From assembly GCF_007096635.1 (NCBI RefSeq), contig NZ_VKAA01000016.1:63719-127718 (forward strand): a stretch of DNA of 64,000 nt. Direction: 5' to 3'. Shown piece by piece: positions 46,962 through 56,693 of this stretch. Each line of letters begins with the position of its first letter. The stretch's first letter is position 1. The DNA is from Mycolicibacterium sp. 018/SC-01/001 (lineage in GTDB: Bacteria; Actinomycetota; Actinomycetes; Mycobacteriales; Mycobacteriaceae). Below the pieces are notes generated by a model. The model made no database searches. It saw only the letters and a list, made by a program, of their open reading frames with translations, and was not told the DNA's origin. The position numbers were made by a program, and so were the translations under genes.

Positions 46962-47505
46962 GGGAGGACAGGTGCACTTTCGCGAGGGCCGCTAGGTGGC
47001 GCAGGCCGAAATCGCTGCCGCCGGGCAACTCGTCGATCGGCCACCACCGCAGGTCCACCGACTCCTCACTGATTTCCGCCTGCGCTCCCTGCGGCGCGCG
47101 CGCGACGAACTGCACGTCGAGGTGTCGCGTCGGCACACCCAGCGAACACGTCACCGGGTGCACGTGGATCGCGGTCGGCAACTCGTCGATGGTGAGCCCG
47201 TCGATACCCGACTCCTCGGTCGCTTCCCTCAGCGCCGCGGCGACCAGCGTGGGATCGTCTGGCTCGCAGTGACCGCCGAGCTGCAACCACCGGCCGAACC
47301 GCGGATGCAATGTCAGCAGCGCATGCGTGCCTTCGTGATCGACCACCAGCGCCGAGCCCGTGACGTGACCGGGCATTGACTCCCTCAGGCACGCTTTCGG
47401 ATTCGCGTCGAGGAACGCCAGCACCGCGTGCCGCATCGACTCCTGCGCCGGATCCGCCGGCTGCCACCGCGTCAGAGTGTCGACCGCTGACTCGTGCAGG
47501 CTCAC
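46951..47505 (-). CDS. NUDIX hydrolase
   Basis: A 184-residue protein. The Nudix box is [25 protein letters not shown], split here by position as GGHCEPDD at about residue 90 and REATEESGI at about 106-114, with the metal-binding REATEE conserved; spacing before it is one residue longer than the textbook pattern. It hydrolyses a nucleoside-diphosphate-linked compound; the substrate is unknown. The GTG at 47505 overlaps the fbiB stop (GTGA), so it belongs to the fbiA-fbiB operon, a conserved arrangement in mycobacteria. Confidence 0.85.
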   Translation of the reverse strand: MSLHESAVDTLTRWQPADPAQESMRHAVLAFLDANPKACLRESMPGHVTGSALVVDHEGTHALLTLHPRFGRWLQLGGHCEPDDPTLVAAALREATEESGIDGLTIDELPTAIHVHPVTCSLGVPTRHLDVQFVARAPQGAQAEISEESVDLRWWPIDELPGGSDFGLRHLAALAKVHLSSPAE

Positions 47506-48845
47506 CGCTCGACCAGCAGACCGTCGGTGTTCACCAGCGGCCGCGGATCGGCCGGCCCGTCGGCCGCATACCCGATCGCGATGGCCCCCAACGGCTCCCA
47601 CTCGGTCGGCAGATCCAGCTCGGTGCGGACCAGGTCGGCGGCGAAGATCGTCGACCCGATCCAGCAGCTGCCCACCCCGCGCACCGCGAGCCCCACCAGC
47701 AGACCCTGCACCGCCGCGCCGACGGCCACCGTGAACATCGTGTGCTCAGCCGCGGTGCGTTGCTCGTCGGGATAGCTGTGGGCGCCGTCGGGAACCATGA
47801 ACGGGATCACCACTTCTGGCGCGTCGTAGAGGATCTGGCCGCGTGACACCCGGCGTTCCACCGCGTCGGGATCCCGGCCGTCGCCCAGGAGGTCGGCGCG
47901 CCACTTATCTTTCATCCTGTCGAGCAGCCGGGTGCGCACCGCCATGTCGCGTACCCACACGAACCGGACCGGGCGGGTGTGGTGCGGCGCGGGCGCGGTG
48001 AGCGCCTCGCCGACCGCGGCCTCGATCAGCTCGGGAGCGACAGGGTCGTCGGAGAAGCTGCGCACCGACCGGCGTAGCAGTTGCGCCTGTGTGCGCCCGA
48101 GGGCGATGGCCTCCGCGGTGCCGAGCCAGAACAGGTCCTCCTCGCCGGCACGCACCAGGTTGCGGGCGGTCGATCCGTCGTCGCGCACCGTCAGCCCGCG
48201 CACCACGGCGACGGGGACCGCGGTCAGCTTGCCCTTGACCAGATCGGCGGCAGCGGCGATCTCGTCGGCCACCGCGATCTCGGTGACGATCAACTCGTTG
48301 CCGTGCTGATCGTGTTCCCCCGCATAGGCGTGCAGCACCTCCACGCCGGCGGCGCCGATCGCGACGTCGGTCTGTCCGGTGCGCCAGGCCCTGCCCATCG
48401 TGTCGGTGACGACGACGCCGACGCGCGCGCCGAGCCGTTCCTTCAGCGCCCGCATCAGTGCCGCGGCGCTGCCGTCGGGATCGACGGGGAGCAGGGCGAG
48501 TTCGTGCGAATCGACGTTCGAGCCGTCGACGCCCGCGGCGGCCTGCACCAGCCCGAGCGCGTTCTCGGTGATCAACGTGCGGCCCTTGCGGGCCAGCACC
48601 CGCACCGCCTCACCGTCGATCAGCTTGCGGCGCAGTGTGTCTCGTAGTTCGGGGTCGGATGGCGCATCGACCATACGGCCCTCGCACTTGGACAGCACCT
48701 TGCTGGTGACGACCACCACGTCGTCGTCGCGCAGCCACGGGGCGGCGGAGGCGATCGCCGCCGCCAGATCGTCACCGGGTCGGAACTCCGGAAGTCCCGG
48801 CACCGGGAGTACTTCCACCCGGGCCGACGTGCCGTGGTCTCTCAC
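47502..48845 (-). CDS. fbiB: Bifunctional coenzyme F420:L-glutamate ligase / dehydro-F420 reductase-like protein
   Basis: A 447-residue fusion. Residues 1 to about 245 form the CofE gamma-glutamyl ligase ([58 protein letters not shown]). Residues about 250-447 form an FMN nitroreductase domain ([39 protein letters not shown]). Mycobacterial FbiB finishes F420 and adds its glutamate tail. The GTG at 48845 overlaps the fbiA stop by four bases. Confidence 0.95.
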   Translation of the reverse strand: MRDHGTSARVEVLPVPGLPEFRPGDDLAAAIASAAPWLRDDDVVVVTSKVLSKCEGRMVDAPSDPELRDTLRRKLIDGEAVRVLARKGRTLITENALGLVQAAAGVDGSNVDSHELALLPVDPDGSAAALMRALKERLGARVGVVVTDTMGRAWRTGQTDVAIGAAGVEVLHAYAGEHDQHGNELIVTEIAVADEIAAAADLVKGKLTAVPVAVVRGLTVRDDGSTARNLVRAGEEDLFWLGTAEAIALGRTQAQLLRRSVRSFSDDPVAPELIEAAVGEALTAPAPHHTRPVRFVWVRDMAVRTRLLDRMKDKWRADLLGDGRDPDAVERRVSRGQILYDAPEVVIPFMVPDGAHSYPDEQRTAAEHTMFTVAVGAAVQGLLVGLAVRGVGSCWIGSTIFAADLVRTELDLPTEWEPLGAIAIGYAADGPADPRPLVNTDGLLVER

Positions 48846-49828
48846 AGGGCCACCCCCGCCAGATCCAGTCCGGCGCGCACCATCTCCGCGGTGACCGCGG
48901 GCTCACTCATCAACAGCGGTGCCGACCGCACTGCGACGCCGTCGATCACGGCGTCGTCGCCGGTGTGCACCAGCCAACCGTCGAGGATGCCGGTCCCCGA
49001 CCGGGCACCGTAGTGCGCGCCGACCGCTTGCGACGTGCTGTCGACGCCGATCACGGACAGGCACGCGTCGGCCATGCCGCGCAACGGCTTTCCCGCGACG
49101 ATCGGGCTGTACCCGATCACCGGGGCCGAGGTCGCACGCAGCGCGGCCCGGATCCCGCCGACCTTGAGGATGGCGCCGATACTCACGACGGGATTGGACG
49201 GTGCGATGAGCACGATGTCGGCGCCCTCTATCGCGTCGACGACACCCGGTGCCGCGGTGGCGTTGTCGGCTCCGACGAAGGCGAAGCTCTCGGTCGGCAC
49301 CTGGGCGCGGTACCTCACCCACCACTCCTGGAAGTGGATGGCCTTCTTCTCCCCGTCCGCCGGATCGGTGACCACCACATGGGTTTCGCTGCGGTCATCG
49401 CTGGCCGGCAGCAGCCGTGCGCCCGGAGTCCACCGCGCGCACAGGGCCTCGGTCACCTGGGACAGCGGGTAGCCGGCGCGCAGCATCTGAGTCCGCACCA
49501 GGTGCGTGGCCAGATCGCGGTCACCCAGACCGAACCAATCGGGTTGCACGCCGTAGGCGGCGAGTTCCTCCTTGGCGTGCCAGGTTTCGTCGCGGTGCCC
49601 CCAGCCGCGCTCGGGGTCGATGCCGCCGCCGAGGGTGTACATGCACGTGTCGAGGTCGGGGCAGATACGCACGCCGAACATCCAGGCGTCGTCGCCCACA
49701 TTGACCACAGCAGTCACTTCATGCTCATCGGTATCGTGAGTACTGAACTGCCCCAAGCCCAATAGATGTTGGACACCGAGGAGGAAGCGCGCGCCACCCA
49801 CACCGCCGACGAGAACAGTGACCTTCAC
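48842..49828 (-). CDS. fbiA: 2-phospho-L-lactate/enolpyruvyl transferase of F420 synthesis
   Basis: A 328-residue CofD-family enzyme that joins the activated phosphoenolpyruvyl (or phospholactyl) group to the deazaflavin Fo. It has [18 protein letters not shown] at the start, [37 protein letters not shown] and [18 protein letters not shown]. The GTG at 49828 gives the usual length; another GTG at 49840 is possible. It begins the fbiA-fbiB-NUDIX operon and is divergent from whiB2. Confidence 0.95.
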   Translation of the reverse strand: MKVTVLVGGVGGARFLLGVQHLLGLGQFSTHDTDEHEVTAVVNVGDDAWMFGVRICPDLDTCMYTLGGGIDPERGWGHRDETWHAKEELAAYGVQPDWFGLGDRDLATHLVRTQMLRAGYPLSQVTEALCARWTPGARLLPASDDRSETHVVVTDPADGEKKAIHFQEWWVRYRAQVPTESFAFVGADNATAAPGVVDAIEGADIVLIAPSNPVVSIGAILKVGGIRAALRATSAPVIGYSPIVAGKPLRGMADACLSVIGVDSTSQAVGAHYGARSGTGILDGWLVHTGDDAVIDGVAVRSAPLLMSEPAVTAEMVRAGLDLAGVAL

Positions 49829-50131
49829 ACCGACCGACACTAGGCCCACGGCGGCGCGGCCCGCCGTCCGGAGGTGCCCGAGATCGCAACGTGACAGACA
49901 CGCCACAACGCGACACACCGGATTTCAGTCACGGAATGGTATGAATTCCTGTTCCAGCGCTTGACCGCGACAGCTAACGCGTGTGTAATCACAGCAGTGT
50001 CATTCGCGGTTCTCCGGCCGGTTCCGGTGTCGCAGACCGAGATTCGATCACTTGTTCGAATGGGGTGGCCACACAGAGAAAATGTGGGGCTGGCATACAA
50101 CGGATCTACGAGACCTGTGGAGGAGGGGAAC
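49829..50131. other. Intergenic region between fbiA and whiB2
   Basis: About 300 bases holding the promoters of the divergent fbiA and whiB2 genes. A good plus-strand promoter is at 49961-49989. No second gene is credible: a longer open frame upstream of whiB2 has no homology before MAFEQADF. The end carries the strong GGAGGAGGGG ribosome-binding site of whiB2. Confidence 0.5.
49961..49989 (+). promoter_or_regulatory. Sigma-A type promoter of whiB2
   Basis: -35 TTGACC (49961-49966), a 17-base spacer and -10 TGTAAT (49984-49989). Transcription would start near 49996, giving an untranslated leader of about 135 bases before the ATG at 50132. Confidence 0.6.
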
Positions 50132-50521
50132 ATGGCTTTTGAACAGGCCGATTTCGGCAATTCGGTTCATTTCGACAGCAGCTTCCTCGGCTCGGTGGGA
50201 AGTGCACCGCACATCCAGACCGATCCGACGGTGGCAGGCATCGGGGGACGCCCGCAATTGAGCGTGGTGCCCGACCCGATCGACGACGAGCTGGCAACCG
50301 ACGAAGACCAGTGGCAGGAGCGCGCGCTCTGCGCGCAGACCGACCCCGAAGCCTTCTTCCCGGAGAAGGGTGGGTCCACTCGCGAAGCCAAGCGCATCTG
50401 CCAGGGCTGCGAAGTCAAGAGCGCCTGCCTCGAGTACGCCCTCGCCCATGACGAGCGCTTCGGTATCTGGGGTGGCCTGTCCGAGCGGGAGCGCCGGCGC
50501 ATCAAGCGCGGCATCATCTAG
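50132..50521 (+). CDS. whiB2: WhiB-family iron-sulfur regulator (WhiB2/WhmD)
   Basis: A 129-residue protein. Four cysteines (67, 90, 93, 99; C-x22-C-x2-C-x5-C) bind a [4Fe-4S] cluster; GIWGG (about 111-115) and the basic tail RERRRIKRGII are the DNA-contact and sigma-factor parts. The ortholog WhmD is needed for septation in M. smegmatis. The ATG at 50132 is set by the GGAGGAGGGG site and by the usual length. Its short N-terminal extension (MAFEQADFGNSVHFD) fits WhiB2. Confidence 0.95.
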   Translation: MAFEQADFGNSVHFDSSFLGSVGSAPHIQTDPTVAGIGGRPQLSVVPDPIDDELATDEDQWQERALCAQTDPEAFFPEKGGSTREAKRICQGCEVKSACLEYALAHDERFGIWGGLSERERRRIKRGII

Positions 50522-50527
50522 GCGCGG

Positions 50528-50992
50528 TCAGTCGTCGTCGATCGTCGGATCGATGACGGACGGCTCCACGCCCAGATAGGTGGCCACCTGCGCCACCAGA
50601 AGCTCATGCAGAAGGTCGGTCAGTTCGACGGTGTCCTTTGCCCGTCGCTCGATCGGCTTGCGGAACAACACGATTCGCGCTCGCGTCGAGTTGCCGCGAA
50701 CATCCACCCCGGCGGGTATCAGCCGCGCCAGGGCGATCGGCCCGTCGGCCACGACCTCGGGCGGCCACTGCACACTGTCCGGATCCTTCGGCGCCAGCCG
50801 CGGGATCTCGTCGACCGCGACGTCCAGCGACGCCACCCGCTCCTGCCATCGCCGCTCGATCGGCTCGTAGGCCTCGAGCACCGCCATGTCGAAACGCTCG
50901 GCCCGGCTGCGCCAACCCGGAACGGTGGGCGGCAGCAGCGGTCCCCGCATCCCGCGGCCGCGCCGGGACCCTCGATGAATGCGCCCGGTCAC
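50528..50992 (-). CDS. Metallopeptidase-family protein, zinc motif degenerate
   Basis: A 154-residue protein of the PF06262 minimal zincin family, matching the gene after whiB2 in M. tuberculosis (Rv3259 by order). The expected HExxH motif reads HELLVAQ, so the second histidine is missing; LARLIPAGVDVRGNSTRARIVLFRKPIE is the core sheet. Peptidase activity is doubtful. It is convergent with whiB2, six bases apart. Confidence 0.85.
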   Translation of the reverse strand: MTGRIHRGSRRGRGMRGPLLPPTVPGWRSRAERFDMAVLEAYEPIERRWQERVASLDVAVDEIPRLAPKDPDSVQWPPEVVADGPIALARLIPAGVDVRGNSTRARIVLFRKPIERRAKDTVELTDLLHELLVAQVATYLGVEPSVIDPTIDDD

Positions 50993-51081
50993 GAAAAAGA
51001 TCGTAACGGTTGGGCTTCGGGCCCCTCGCGGCTCGCGTGTCCGCCGTGGCGCGAACGACCACAGACGATAACCTTCCGTTC

Positions 51082-51501
51082 GTGAATGTTCCCCGTCGCT
51101 GCTGCCGTCCGGGCTGCCCGCACTACGCGGTTGCGACGCTCACGTTCGTCTACTCGGACTCCACCGCCGTCGTCGGTCCGCTGGCCACCGTCTCCGAGCC
51201 GCACTCCTGGGATCTGTGTGTCATGCACGCAGGGCGTATCACCGCCCCCCGCGGCTGGGAGCTCGTCCGGCACGCAGGCCCGCTGCCGTCGCACCCCGAT
51301 GACGACGACCTGGTGGCGCTCGCCGACGCCGTGCGCGAAGGCCGCGAGGCCCCGGCCGGACCGGTGGCCGGGTTCACCGGCTTCACCGACCCCGTGACAG
51401 GCACCCAGAGCGGCGCGCTGATGGCCCCGCCCGTGCGCCGGCCCGAACAGAACGGGCGCCGTCGCGGACATTTGCGGGTACTGCCCGATCCGCCGGACTG
51501 A
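51082..51501 (+). CDS. DUF3499 protein
   Basis: A 139-residue protein beginning VNVPRRCCRPGCPHYAVATL, with a Cys knuckle (CCRPGC) and a later C-V-M-H (DLCVMHAGRI), a probable zinc site. The rest is Pro/Arg-rich and likely disordered. It matches Rv3258c by order, upstream of manB. The GTG at 51082 starts the conserved part. Function unknown. Confidence 0.9.
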   Translation: MNVPRRCCRPGCPHYAVATLTFVYSDSTAVVGPLATVSEPHSWDLCVMHAGRITAPRGWELVRHAGPLPSHPDDDDLVALADAVREGREAPAGPVAGFTGFTDPVTGTQSGALMAPPVRRPEQNGRRRGHLRVLPDPPD

Positions 51502-51587
51502 GCGACGGACCGCCGGGCCGGCCGTGCACACGCCTCTCGACGGCTAGGCTGACACCACCGGTCAGCACGCAAGCGTGAGGAGCCCCC

Positions 51588-52973
51588 ATGTCCCGGCCCG
51601 CCGAGGCGGTACAGCGCGTCATCAAGGCCTACGACGTGCGTGGACTCGTGGGCGAACAGATCGATGAGCAGTTCGTTTCCGAAGTGGGCGCCGCCTTCGC
51701 GCGGCTGGTGCGCGACACCGCCGAGCAGGTCGTCATCGGCCACGACATGCGCGACAGCTCGCCGGCGCTGTCGGCCGCGTTTGCCGAGGGCGTGATGGCG
51801 CAGGGCCTCGACGTAGTCCGCATCGGCCTCGCATCCACCGACCAGCTGTACTTCGCATCGGGGCTGATGGATTGCCCGGGGGCGATGTTCACCGCGAGCC
51901 ACAACCCGGCCGCCTACAACGGCATCAAGCTGTGTCGCGCCGGCGCCAAGCCCGTCGGCAAGGACACGGGTCTCACCGCGATCAGCGACGACGTCATCGC
52001 CGGCGTCCCCGATCACGACGGGCCGCGCGGTTCCGCGTCCGACCGCGACGTGCTCGCCGACTACGGCGACTTCCTGCGGTCGCTCGTCGACGTCAGCGCG
52101 CTGCGTCCGCTCAAGGTCGCCGTCGACGCCGGCAACGGCATGGCCGGCCACACCACCCCCGGGGTGCTGGGGCCGATCCCGTCGATCACGCTGTCACCCT
52201 TGTACTTCGAACTCGACGGCACCTTCCCCAACCACGAAGCCAATCCGCTCGACCCCGCCAACCTCGTGGATCTGCAGAACTTCGTCCTCGAGACCGGAGC
52301 TGACATAGGGCTCGCCTTCGACGGCGACGCCGACCGGTGCTTCGTCGTCGACGAACGCGGCCAGGCCGTGTCCCCGTCGGCGGTCACCGCGCTGGTCGCC
52401 GCCCGCGAACTGACCCGCGAGATCGGCGCGACGGTGATCCACAACCTCATCACCTCCCGCGCCGTGCCCGAACTGATCGCCGAGCGCGGCGGCACACCGG
52501 TGCGCTCACGCGTCGGGCACTCCTACATCAAGGGCCTGATGGCCGAGACCGGCGCGATCTTCGGCGGCGAACACTCCGCGCACTACTACTTCCGTGACTT
52601 CTGGGGTGCCGACTCCGGCATGCTCGCCGCGCTGCACGTGCTGGCCGCGCTCGGCGAGCAGGACCGCCCGCTGTCGGAATTGATGGCCGACTACGAGCGC
52701 TACGAGTCCTCCGGCGAGATCAACTACACCGTCACCGACGCCCCCGCCGTCGTCGACGCCGTCCTCGCCGCCTTCGGCTCCCGGGTGCACGCCATGGACC
52801 ACCTCGACGGCGTCACCGTCGACCTCGGCGACGGCACGTGGTTCAACCTGCGCATGTCCAACACCGAGCCGCTGCTGCGACTCAACGCCGAGGCCCGCAC
52901 CCCCGAGGAGGTGGCGGCGCTGACCGACGAGATCGGTGCGCTGATCACCGCCCGCGCCGGGGAGTCCCCGTGA
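51588..52973 (+). CDS. manB: Phosphomannomutase
   Basis: A 461-residue alpha-D-phosphohexomutase that interconverts mannose-6-P and mannose-1-P (also called pmmA). The phosphoserine loop is TASHNPAAYNGIK, the metal loop FDGDADRC, and the C-terminal phosphate site MSNTEPLLRLNAEA. A ribosome-binding site GAGGAG precedes the ATG at 51588. It is followed, with four-base overlap, by the SIS-domain gene and then manA. Confidence 0.95.
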   Translation: MSRPAEAVQRVIKAYDVRGLVGEQIDEQFVSEVGAAFARLVRDTAEQVVIGHDMRDSSPALSAAFAEGVMAQGLDVVRIGLASTDQLYFASGLMDCPGAMFTASHNPAAYNGIKLCRAGAKPVGKDTGLTAISDDVIAGVPDHDGPRGSASDRDVLADYGDFLRSLVDVSALRPLKVAVDAGNGMAGHTTPGVLGPIPSITLSPLYFELDGTFPNHEANPLDPANLVDLQNFVLETGADIGLAFDGDADRCFVVDERGQAVSPSAVTALVAARELTREIGATVIHNLITSRAVPELIAERGGTPVRSRVGHSYIKGLMAETGAIFGGEHSAHYYFRDFWGADSGMLAALHVLAALGEQDRPLSELMADYERYESSGEINYTVTDAPAVVDAVLAAFGSRVHAMDHLDGVTVDLGDGTWFNLRMSNTEPLLRLNAEARTPEEVAALTDEIGALITARAGESP

Positions 52974-54064
52974 CGGCCACGGCGGTGGTTGACCTCGACG
53001 ACACCGAAGGCCTGCTGGCCGCGGACCGGCACGGGCTGCTGCGGGCCGCCTCGATGGCCGGTGCGCAGGTGCGGGCCACCGCGTCGGCGCTGTCCGAAGG
53101 CGACCTCGACTCGGTGCGCTCCGACGCGCCGCCGCGCACCGTGGTGTGGGTGGCCGGCCGTGGAACCGCGTCGACCGCCGGGTCGATGCTCGCCGCAGTA
53201 CTCGGCGGCTCGCTGCCCGCGCCGATCGTCATCGCCACCCAGGCACCGCCCTGGATCGGCGCCCTCGACGTGCTGATCGTCGCCGGCGACGACCCCGGCG
53301 ACCAGGTGTTGGTGACAGCCGCTGCGACCGGCGTACGGCGCGGCGCCCGCGTGATCGTCGTCGCCCCGTACGAGGGACCGCTGCGCGACGCGACAGCTGG
53401 ACGGTCCGTGGCCCTGCCCCCGCGGCTCCCCGTGCCCGACGATTTCACGCTGGCGCGCTACCTGGCCGCCGGCCTGGCCGCGCTCGAGGTCGTCGCGCCC
53501 GGGGTTCGGGTCAACCTTGCCGCGCTGGCCGACGACCTGGACGCCGAGGCGTTCCGAAACAGTGCTGCGCGTGAGCTTTTCACCAACCCCGCCAAAGAGC
53601 TGACCCAGCGCATGCTCGGCCGCGATGTCGTGTTCGCCGGCGACAGCCCGGCCACGCTGACGCTGGCCCGGCACGCCTGCACCGCGATGTTGCGGGTGGC
53701 GCAGCAGACGGTGGCGGCGGTCGGACTGGCCGACGTGCTGGTGGCGCTGGGCTCCGGGTGGGGGCGTGCATCCGGCGAGGTGTCCATCTTCCACGACGAG
53801 GAACTCGACGGACCGCTGCCGCAACGCGCACGCACGATCGTGCTGACCTCCGATGAGGACCGGCCTGTTGTCTCGGCGCGGCTGCGGGGTTTCGACGAGG
53901 TCTCGGTGGTCAATGCGAACGACGTGCCGGAACTGGGGGGAATGGGGGAGGAGGTGCCGGGCTCAACAGCGACGCCCGGCGCCAGCCGACCCGAGCAACA
54001 ATTGGCGGTGATGGCGGTGCGCCTCGAAATGGCGGCCGTCTATCAGCGTCTGATTCGAGGTTGA
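52970..54064 (+). CDS. SIS-domain protein (TobH-like)
   Basis: A 364-residue protein corresponding to the gene between manB and manA in mycobacteria (Rv3256c by order). It has a phosphosugar-isomerase-like SIS fold: VVWVAGRGTASTAGSMLAAVLG, DVLIVAGDDPGDQVLV, VIVVAPYEGPL, and a C-terminal SIS-like half (FAGDSPATLTLARHACTAML). It may act on phosphosugars. The GTG at 52970 overlaps the manB stop (GTGA). The catalytic role is not established. Confidence 0.88.
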   Translation: MTATAVVDLDDTEGLLAADRHGLLRAASMAGAQVRATASALSEGDLDSVRSDAPPRTVVWVAGRGTASTAGSMLAAVLGGSLPAPIVIATQAPPWIGALDVLIVAGDDPGDQVLVTAAATGVRRGARVIVVAPYEGPLRDATAGRSVALPPRLPVPDDFTLARYLAAGLAALEVVAPGVRVNLAALADDLDAEAFRNSAARELFTNPAKELTQRMLGRDVVFAGDSPATLTLARHACTAMLRVAQQTVAAVGLADVLVALGSGWGRASGEVSIFHDEELDGPLPQRARTIVLTSDEDRPVVSARLRGFDEVSVVNANDVPELGGMGEEVPGSTATPGASRPEQQLAVMAVRLEMAAVYQRLIRG

Positions 54065-54069
54065 GGCGA

Positions 54070-55296
54070 GTGCATCTACTCAGGGGCGCGGTGCGGACCT
54101 ATGCGTGGGGTTCGCGGACCGCAATAGCCGAGTTCACCGGGTCGTCCAGTCCGACGCCGCATCCCGAGGCCGAGCTGTGGTTCGGGGCCCACCCGGGCGA
54201 CCCTGCACACCTGCAGACCGACGACGGTGACCGCTCGCTGCTCGACGCGTTGCGTGCCGACCCGGAAGGTGAACTGGGACAGGTGGTTCGGGGCAGATTC
54301 GGCGACTCGCTGCCGTTCCTGGTCAAGGTGCTCGCCGCCGACGAACCGCTGTCCCTGCAAGCGCACCCGAGCACCGAGCAGGCGATCGAAGGATTCGCCC
54401 GCGAGGACCGCATGGGAATCCCGGTCAATGCGCCGACCCGCAACTACCGCGACCGCAGCCACAAACCCGAGATCATCGTCGCGCTCAGCCCTTTCGAGGC
54501 CCTGGCCGGCTTCGCCCCGGCCGCCCGGTCGGTGGCCCTGATGCGCGCGCTGGCGGTCGCCGAACTCGACCCGTTCATCGGCCTGCTCGCAGGACAGTCC
54601 GACGCCGACGGGTTGCGGGCACTGTTCACGACGTGGATCACGTTCCCGCAGCCCGATCTCGACGTGCTGGTGCCCGCGGTGCTCGACGGTGCCATCAACT
54701 ATCTGCGTTCAGGTGAACAGGAATTCGCGCGCGAGGCGAAGACCGTGCTGGAGCTCGGCGAGCGGTACCCGGGTGACGCCGGGGTGCTGGCTTCGATGCT
54801 GCTGAACCGGCTCTCGCTGCAGCCCGGCGAGGCGATCTACCTGCCCGCCGGAAACCTGCACGCCTATTTGCAGGGCGTGGGTGTCGAGGTGATGGCCAAC
54901 TCCGACAACGTCCTTCGCGGTGGGCTGACACCCAAGCACGTCGACGTCCCCGAGCTGTTGCGCGTGCTCGACTTCACCCCGGCAGTCGACATCATCGTCT
55001 CACCCGAACCCGTCCGCGACGGCGCCGAGCTCGTGTATCCCACGCCCGCACCGGAATTCGCTGTCTCAGTGCTGGCGGTCGACGGCGAGCAACTCGGTCA
55101 CGAAATCGATGCGCCCACCCGTCACGACGGACCGCAGATCCTGCTGTGCACACAGGGTTCGGCGACCGTGCACGCGAAGTCATCGGCGGTGACGCTGCAG
55201 CGCGGGTCGGCGGCGTGGGTGGCCGCCGACGACGGTCCGATCAGGCTGATGTCGCAGGAGCCGACGCGACTGTTTCGCGTGACCGTCGGCCTCTAG
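54070..55296 (+). CDS. manA: Mannose-6-phosphate isomerase
   Basis: A 408-residue cupin-fold type I phosphomannose isomerase converting fructose-6-P to mannose-6-P. Zinc-site motifs are LQAHPS, NYRDRSHKPEI and the YLPAGNLHAYLQG loop; HPEAELWFGAHP lies near the N-terminus. The GTG at 54070 gives the usual start (LLRGAVRTYAWGSRTAI); a TTG at 54061 overlapping the previous stop is the alternative. Its last 56 bases overlap the convergent FAD-enzyme gene. Confidence 0.95.
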   Translation: MHLLRGAVRTYAWGSRTAIAEFTGSSSPTPHPEAELWFGAHPGDPAHLQTDDGDRSLLDALRADPEGELGQVVRGRFGDSLPFLVKVLAADEPLSLQAHPSTEQAIEGFAREDRMGIPVNAPTRNYRDRSHKPEIIVALSPFEALAGFAPAARSVALMRALAVAELDPFIGLLAGQSDADGLRALFTTWITFPQPDLDVLVPAVLDGAINYLRSGEQEFAREAKTVLELGERYPGDAGVLASMLLNRLSLQPGEAIYLPAGNLHAYLQGVGVEVMANSDNVLRGGLTPKHVDVPELLRVLDFTPAVDIIVSPEPVRDGAELVYPTPAPEFAVSVLAVDGEQLGHEIDAPTRHDGPQILLCTQGSATVHAKSSAVTLQRGSAAWVAADDGPIRLMSQEPTRLFRVTVGL

Positions 55297-56626
55297 CCTT
55301 CTTCTCCGCCGCCCACAACCGCATGTTGTGACGCACGGTGCGCCCCACCAGCTTCGCCGACGGCACCATGTACAGGGTGTCGAGCAAGCTGAACCGGCGC
55401 AGGAACCATTCGGCCAGAACGGGATCCGTTTCTGCCGCGCCCAGGAACTGGTCGAACAGCGAGCCCACCGGGCGGTACCACCACGGCATCGGCCCGTCGG
55501 CCCGATGCAGCACCAGATCGCCGATCGCGTTCATGGTCCACACCGGCCACGTCGTCTTCGTCGTCGCCTTGGTGAACGTCGCCGCCAGATTCTCACCCGG
55601 GTCACGAAGCGCCCGCTGGAGATGACCCGCCTGCAGCGACGTCATCGTCATACCCTGACCGAACGTCGGATTGAAGCTCGCCACCGCGTCACCGAAGGGC
55701 AGGATGCCCTCGGGGAAGCGGTCGAGTTTGTCGTAACGCCGCCACCGGCTGGTCGGGTACTTGTGGAACGCGACGTCGCCGATCGGCTGGCCCTGGCGTA
55801 GCGCCGCGCTGACATGGGCGGGCAGGATCTCGTCCGCCAGCGCGCACATTCCTTCGAAGTCGTTGGGCGGCGGCACCTTTGCGATGCCGAACGTGGTCAG
55901 ACCCCAGTTGCCGTCCTCGTAGTAGAGCATCCCGAGCCCCAGCGGCTGCTCCCGCGACGCCCCCGCCACCACGACCTTTTCCGCGATCAAGCCGTCCGGG
56001 ATCCGCACCTGATGGGTCGCGTAGCCGATGCCGACGTCGACGGTGTCCTCGTGCGGCCGTTCGAATCCCCACTGCTCCAACCACACCGGCAACCGGGTGC
56101 CGCGTCCGGTGGCGTCGACCACCAGGTCGGCGTCGATCGTCGCACCGCCGACCGTCACGCCGGTGACCCGGCGGCCGTCGAACACCGGCTCGTCGACGCT
56201 GTCCTTGACCAACGTGACGTTCGGCAGCGCCAGCACCCGGCGGCGTATCTGCCACTCCAGATGCGGGCGGCTCGGCACGTACGCGGTGAATTCGTCCTGC
56301 AACGTGTGCTGGGTGCCCAGGACGTGGCCCGCGGCCCCGAAGTGGATGCAGTCGGGACGGTTCTCCAGGATCGGCACGCCCGCGGCGACCATGTCGTCGA
56401 GCAGACCGGGGAACAGCGATTCGAACTCCTTGGCGCCGCGCGCCATCAGCAGATGGACGTGGCGACCCTGTGGCACCGCGGGCCGGTTGGCCGGGCCGTC
56501 GGGCAGCTCGTCACGCTCGAACAGCGTGACTCGCTCGAATTCCTCGGAGAGCACCTTGGCGGCGCACAGCCCGCCGAGGCTGGCGCCGATGACGATCGCG
56601 TGGGTTCGTGTCGAAAGAGGTGCCAT
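55241..56626 (-). CDS. FAD-dependent oxidoreductase (geranylgeranyl-reductase/monooxygenase-like)
   Basis: A 461-residue flavoprotein matching Rv3254 by order. It has the N-terminal motif VIGASLGGLCAAKVLSEEF, ERDELPDGPANRPAVPQGRHVH, DLVVDATGRGTRLPVWLEQW and PFGDAVASFNPTFGQGMTMT, the FAD-binding pattern of the PHBH/GR2 class. Substrate unknown. It is convergent with manA, sharing 56 bases, and divergent from the amino-acid permease gene. Confidence 0.88.
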   Translation of the reverse strand: MAPLSTRTHAIVIGASLGGLCAAKVLSEEFERVTLFERDELPDGPANRPAVPQGRHVHLLMARGAKEFESLFPGLLDDMVAAGVPILENRPDCIHFGAAGHVLGTQHTLQDEFTAYVPSRPHLEWQIRRRVLALPNVTLVKDSVDEPVFDGRRVTGVTVGGATIDADLVVDATGRGTRLPVWLEQWGFERPHEDTVDVGIGYATHQVRIPDGLIAEKVVVAGASREQPLGLGMLYYEDGNWGLTTFGIAKVPPPNDFEGMCALADEILPAHVSAALRQGQPIGDVAFHKYPTSRWRRYDKLDRFPEGILPFGDAVASFNPTFGQGMTMTSLQAGHLQRALRDPGENLAATFTKATTKTTWPVWTMNAIGDLVLHRADGPMPWWYRPVGSLFDQFLGAAETDPVLAEWFLRRFSLLDTLYMVPSAKLVGRTVRHNMRLWAAEKKARGRRSRETVASAPATSA

Positions 56627-56693
56627 TGAGCCTCATTTTATGGGGGGTGATTGGGTACATTCCCGCTGAAGCGATGACGAAACGAGGACGTTG

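Noticed and set aside
49961-50131. Longer WhiB2 with 57 extra N-terminal residues
   Set aside because: The extension overlaps the promoter, has no WhiB2-like sequence, and the GGAGGAGGGG site fits the ATG at 50132.
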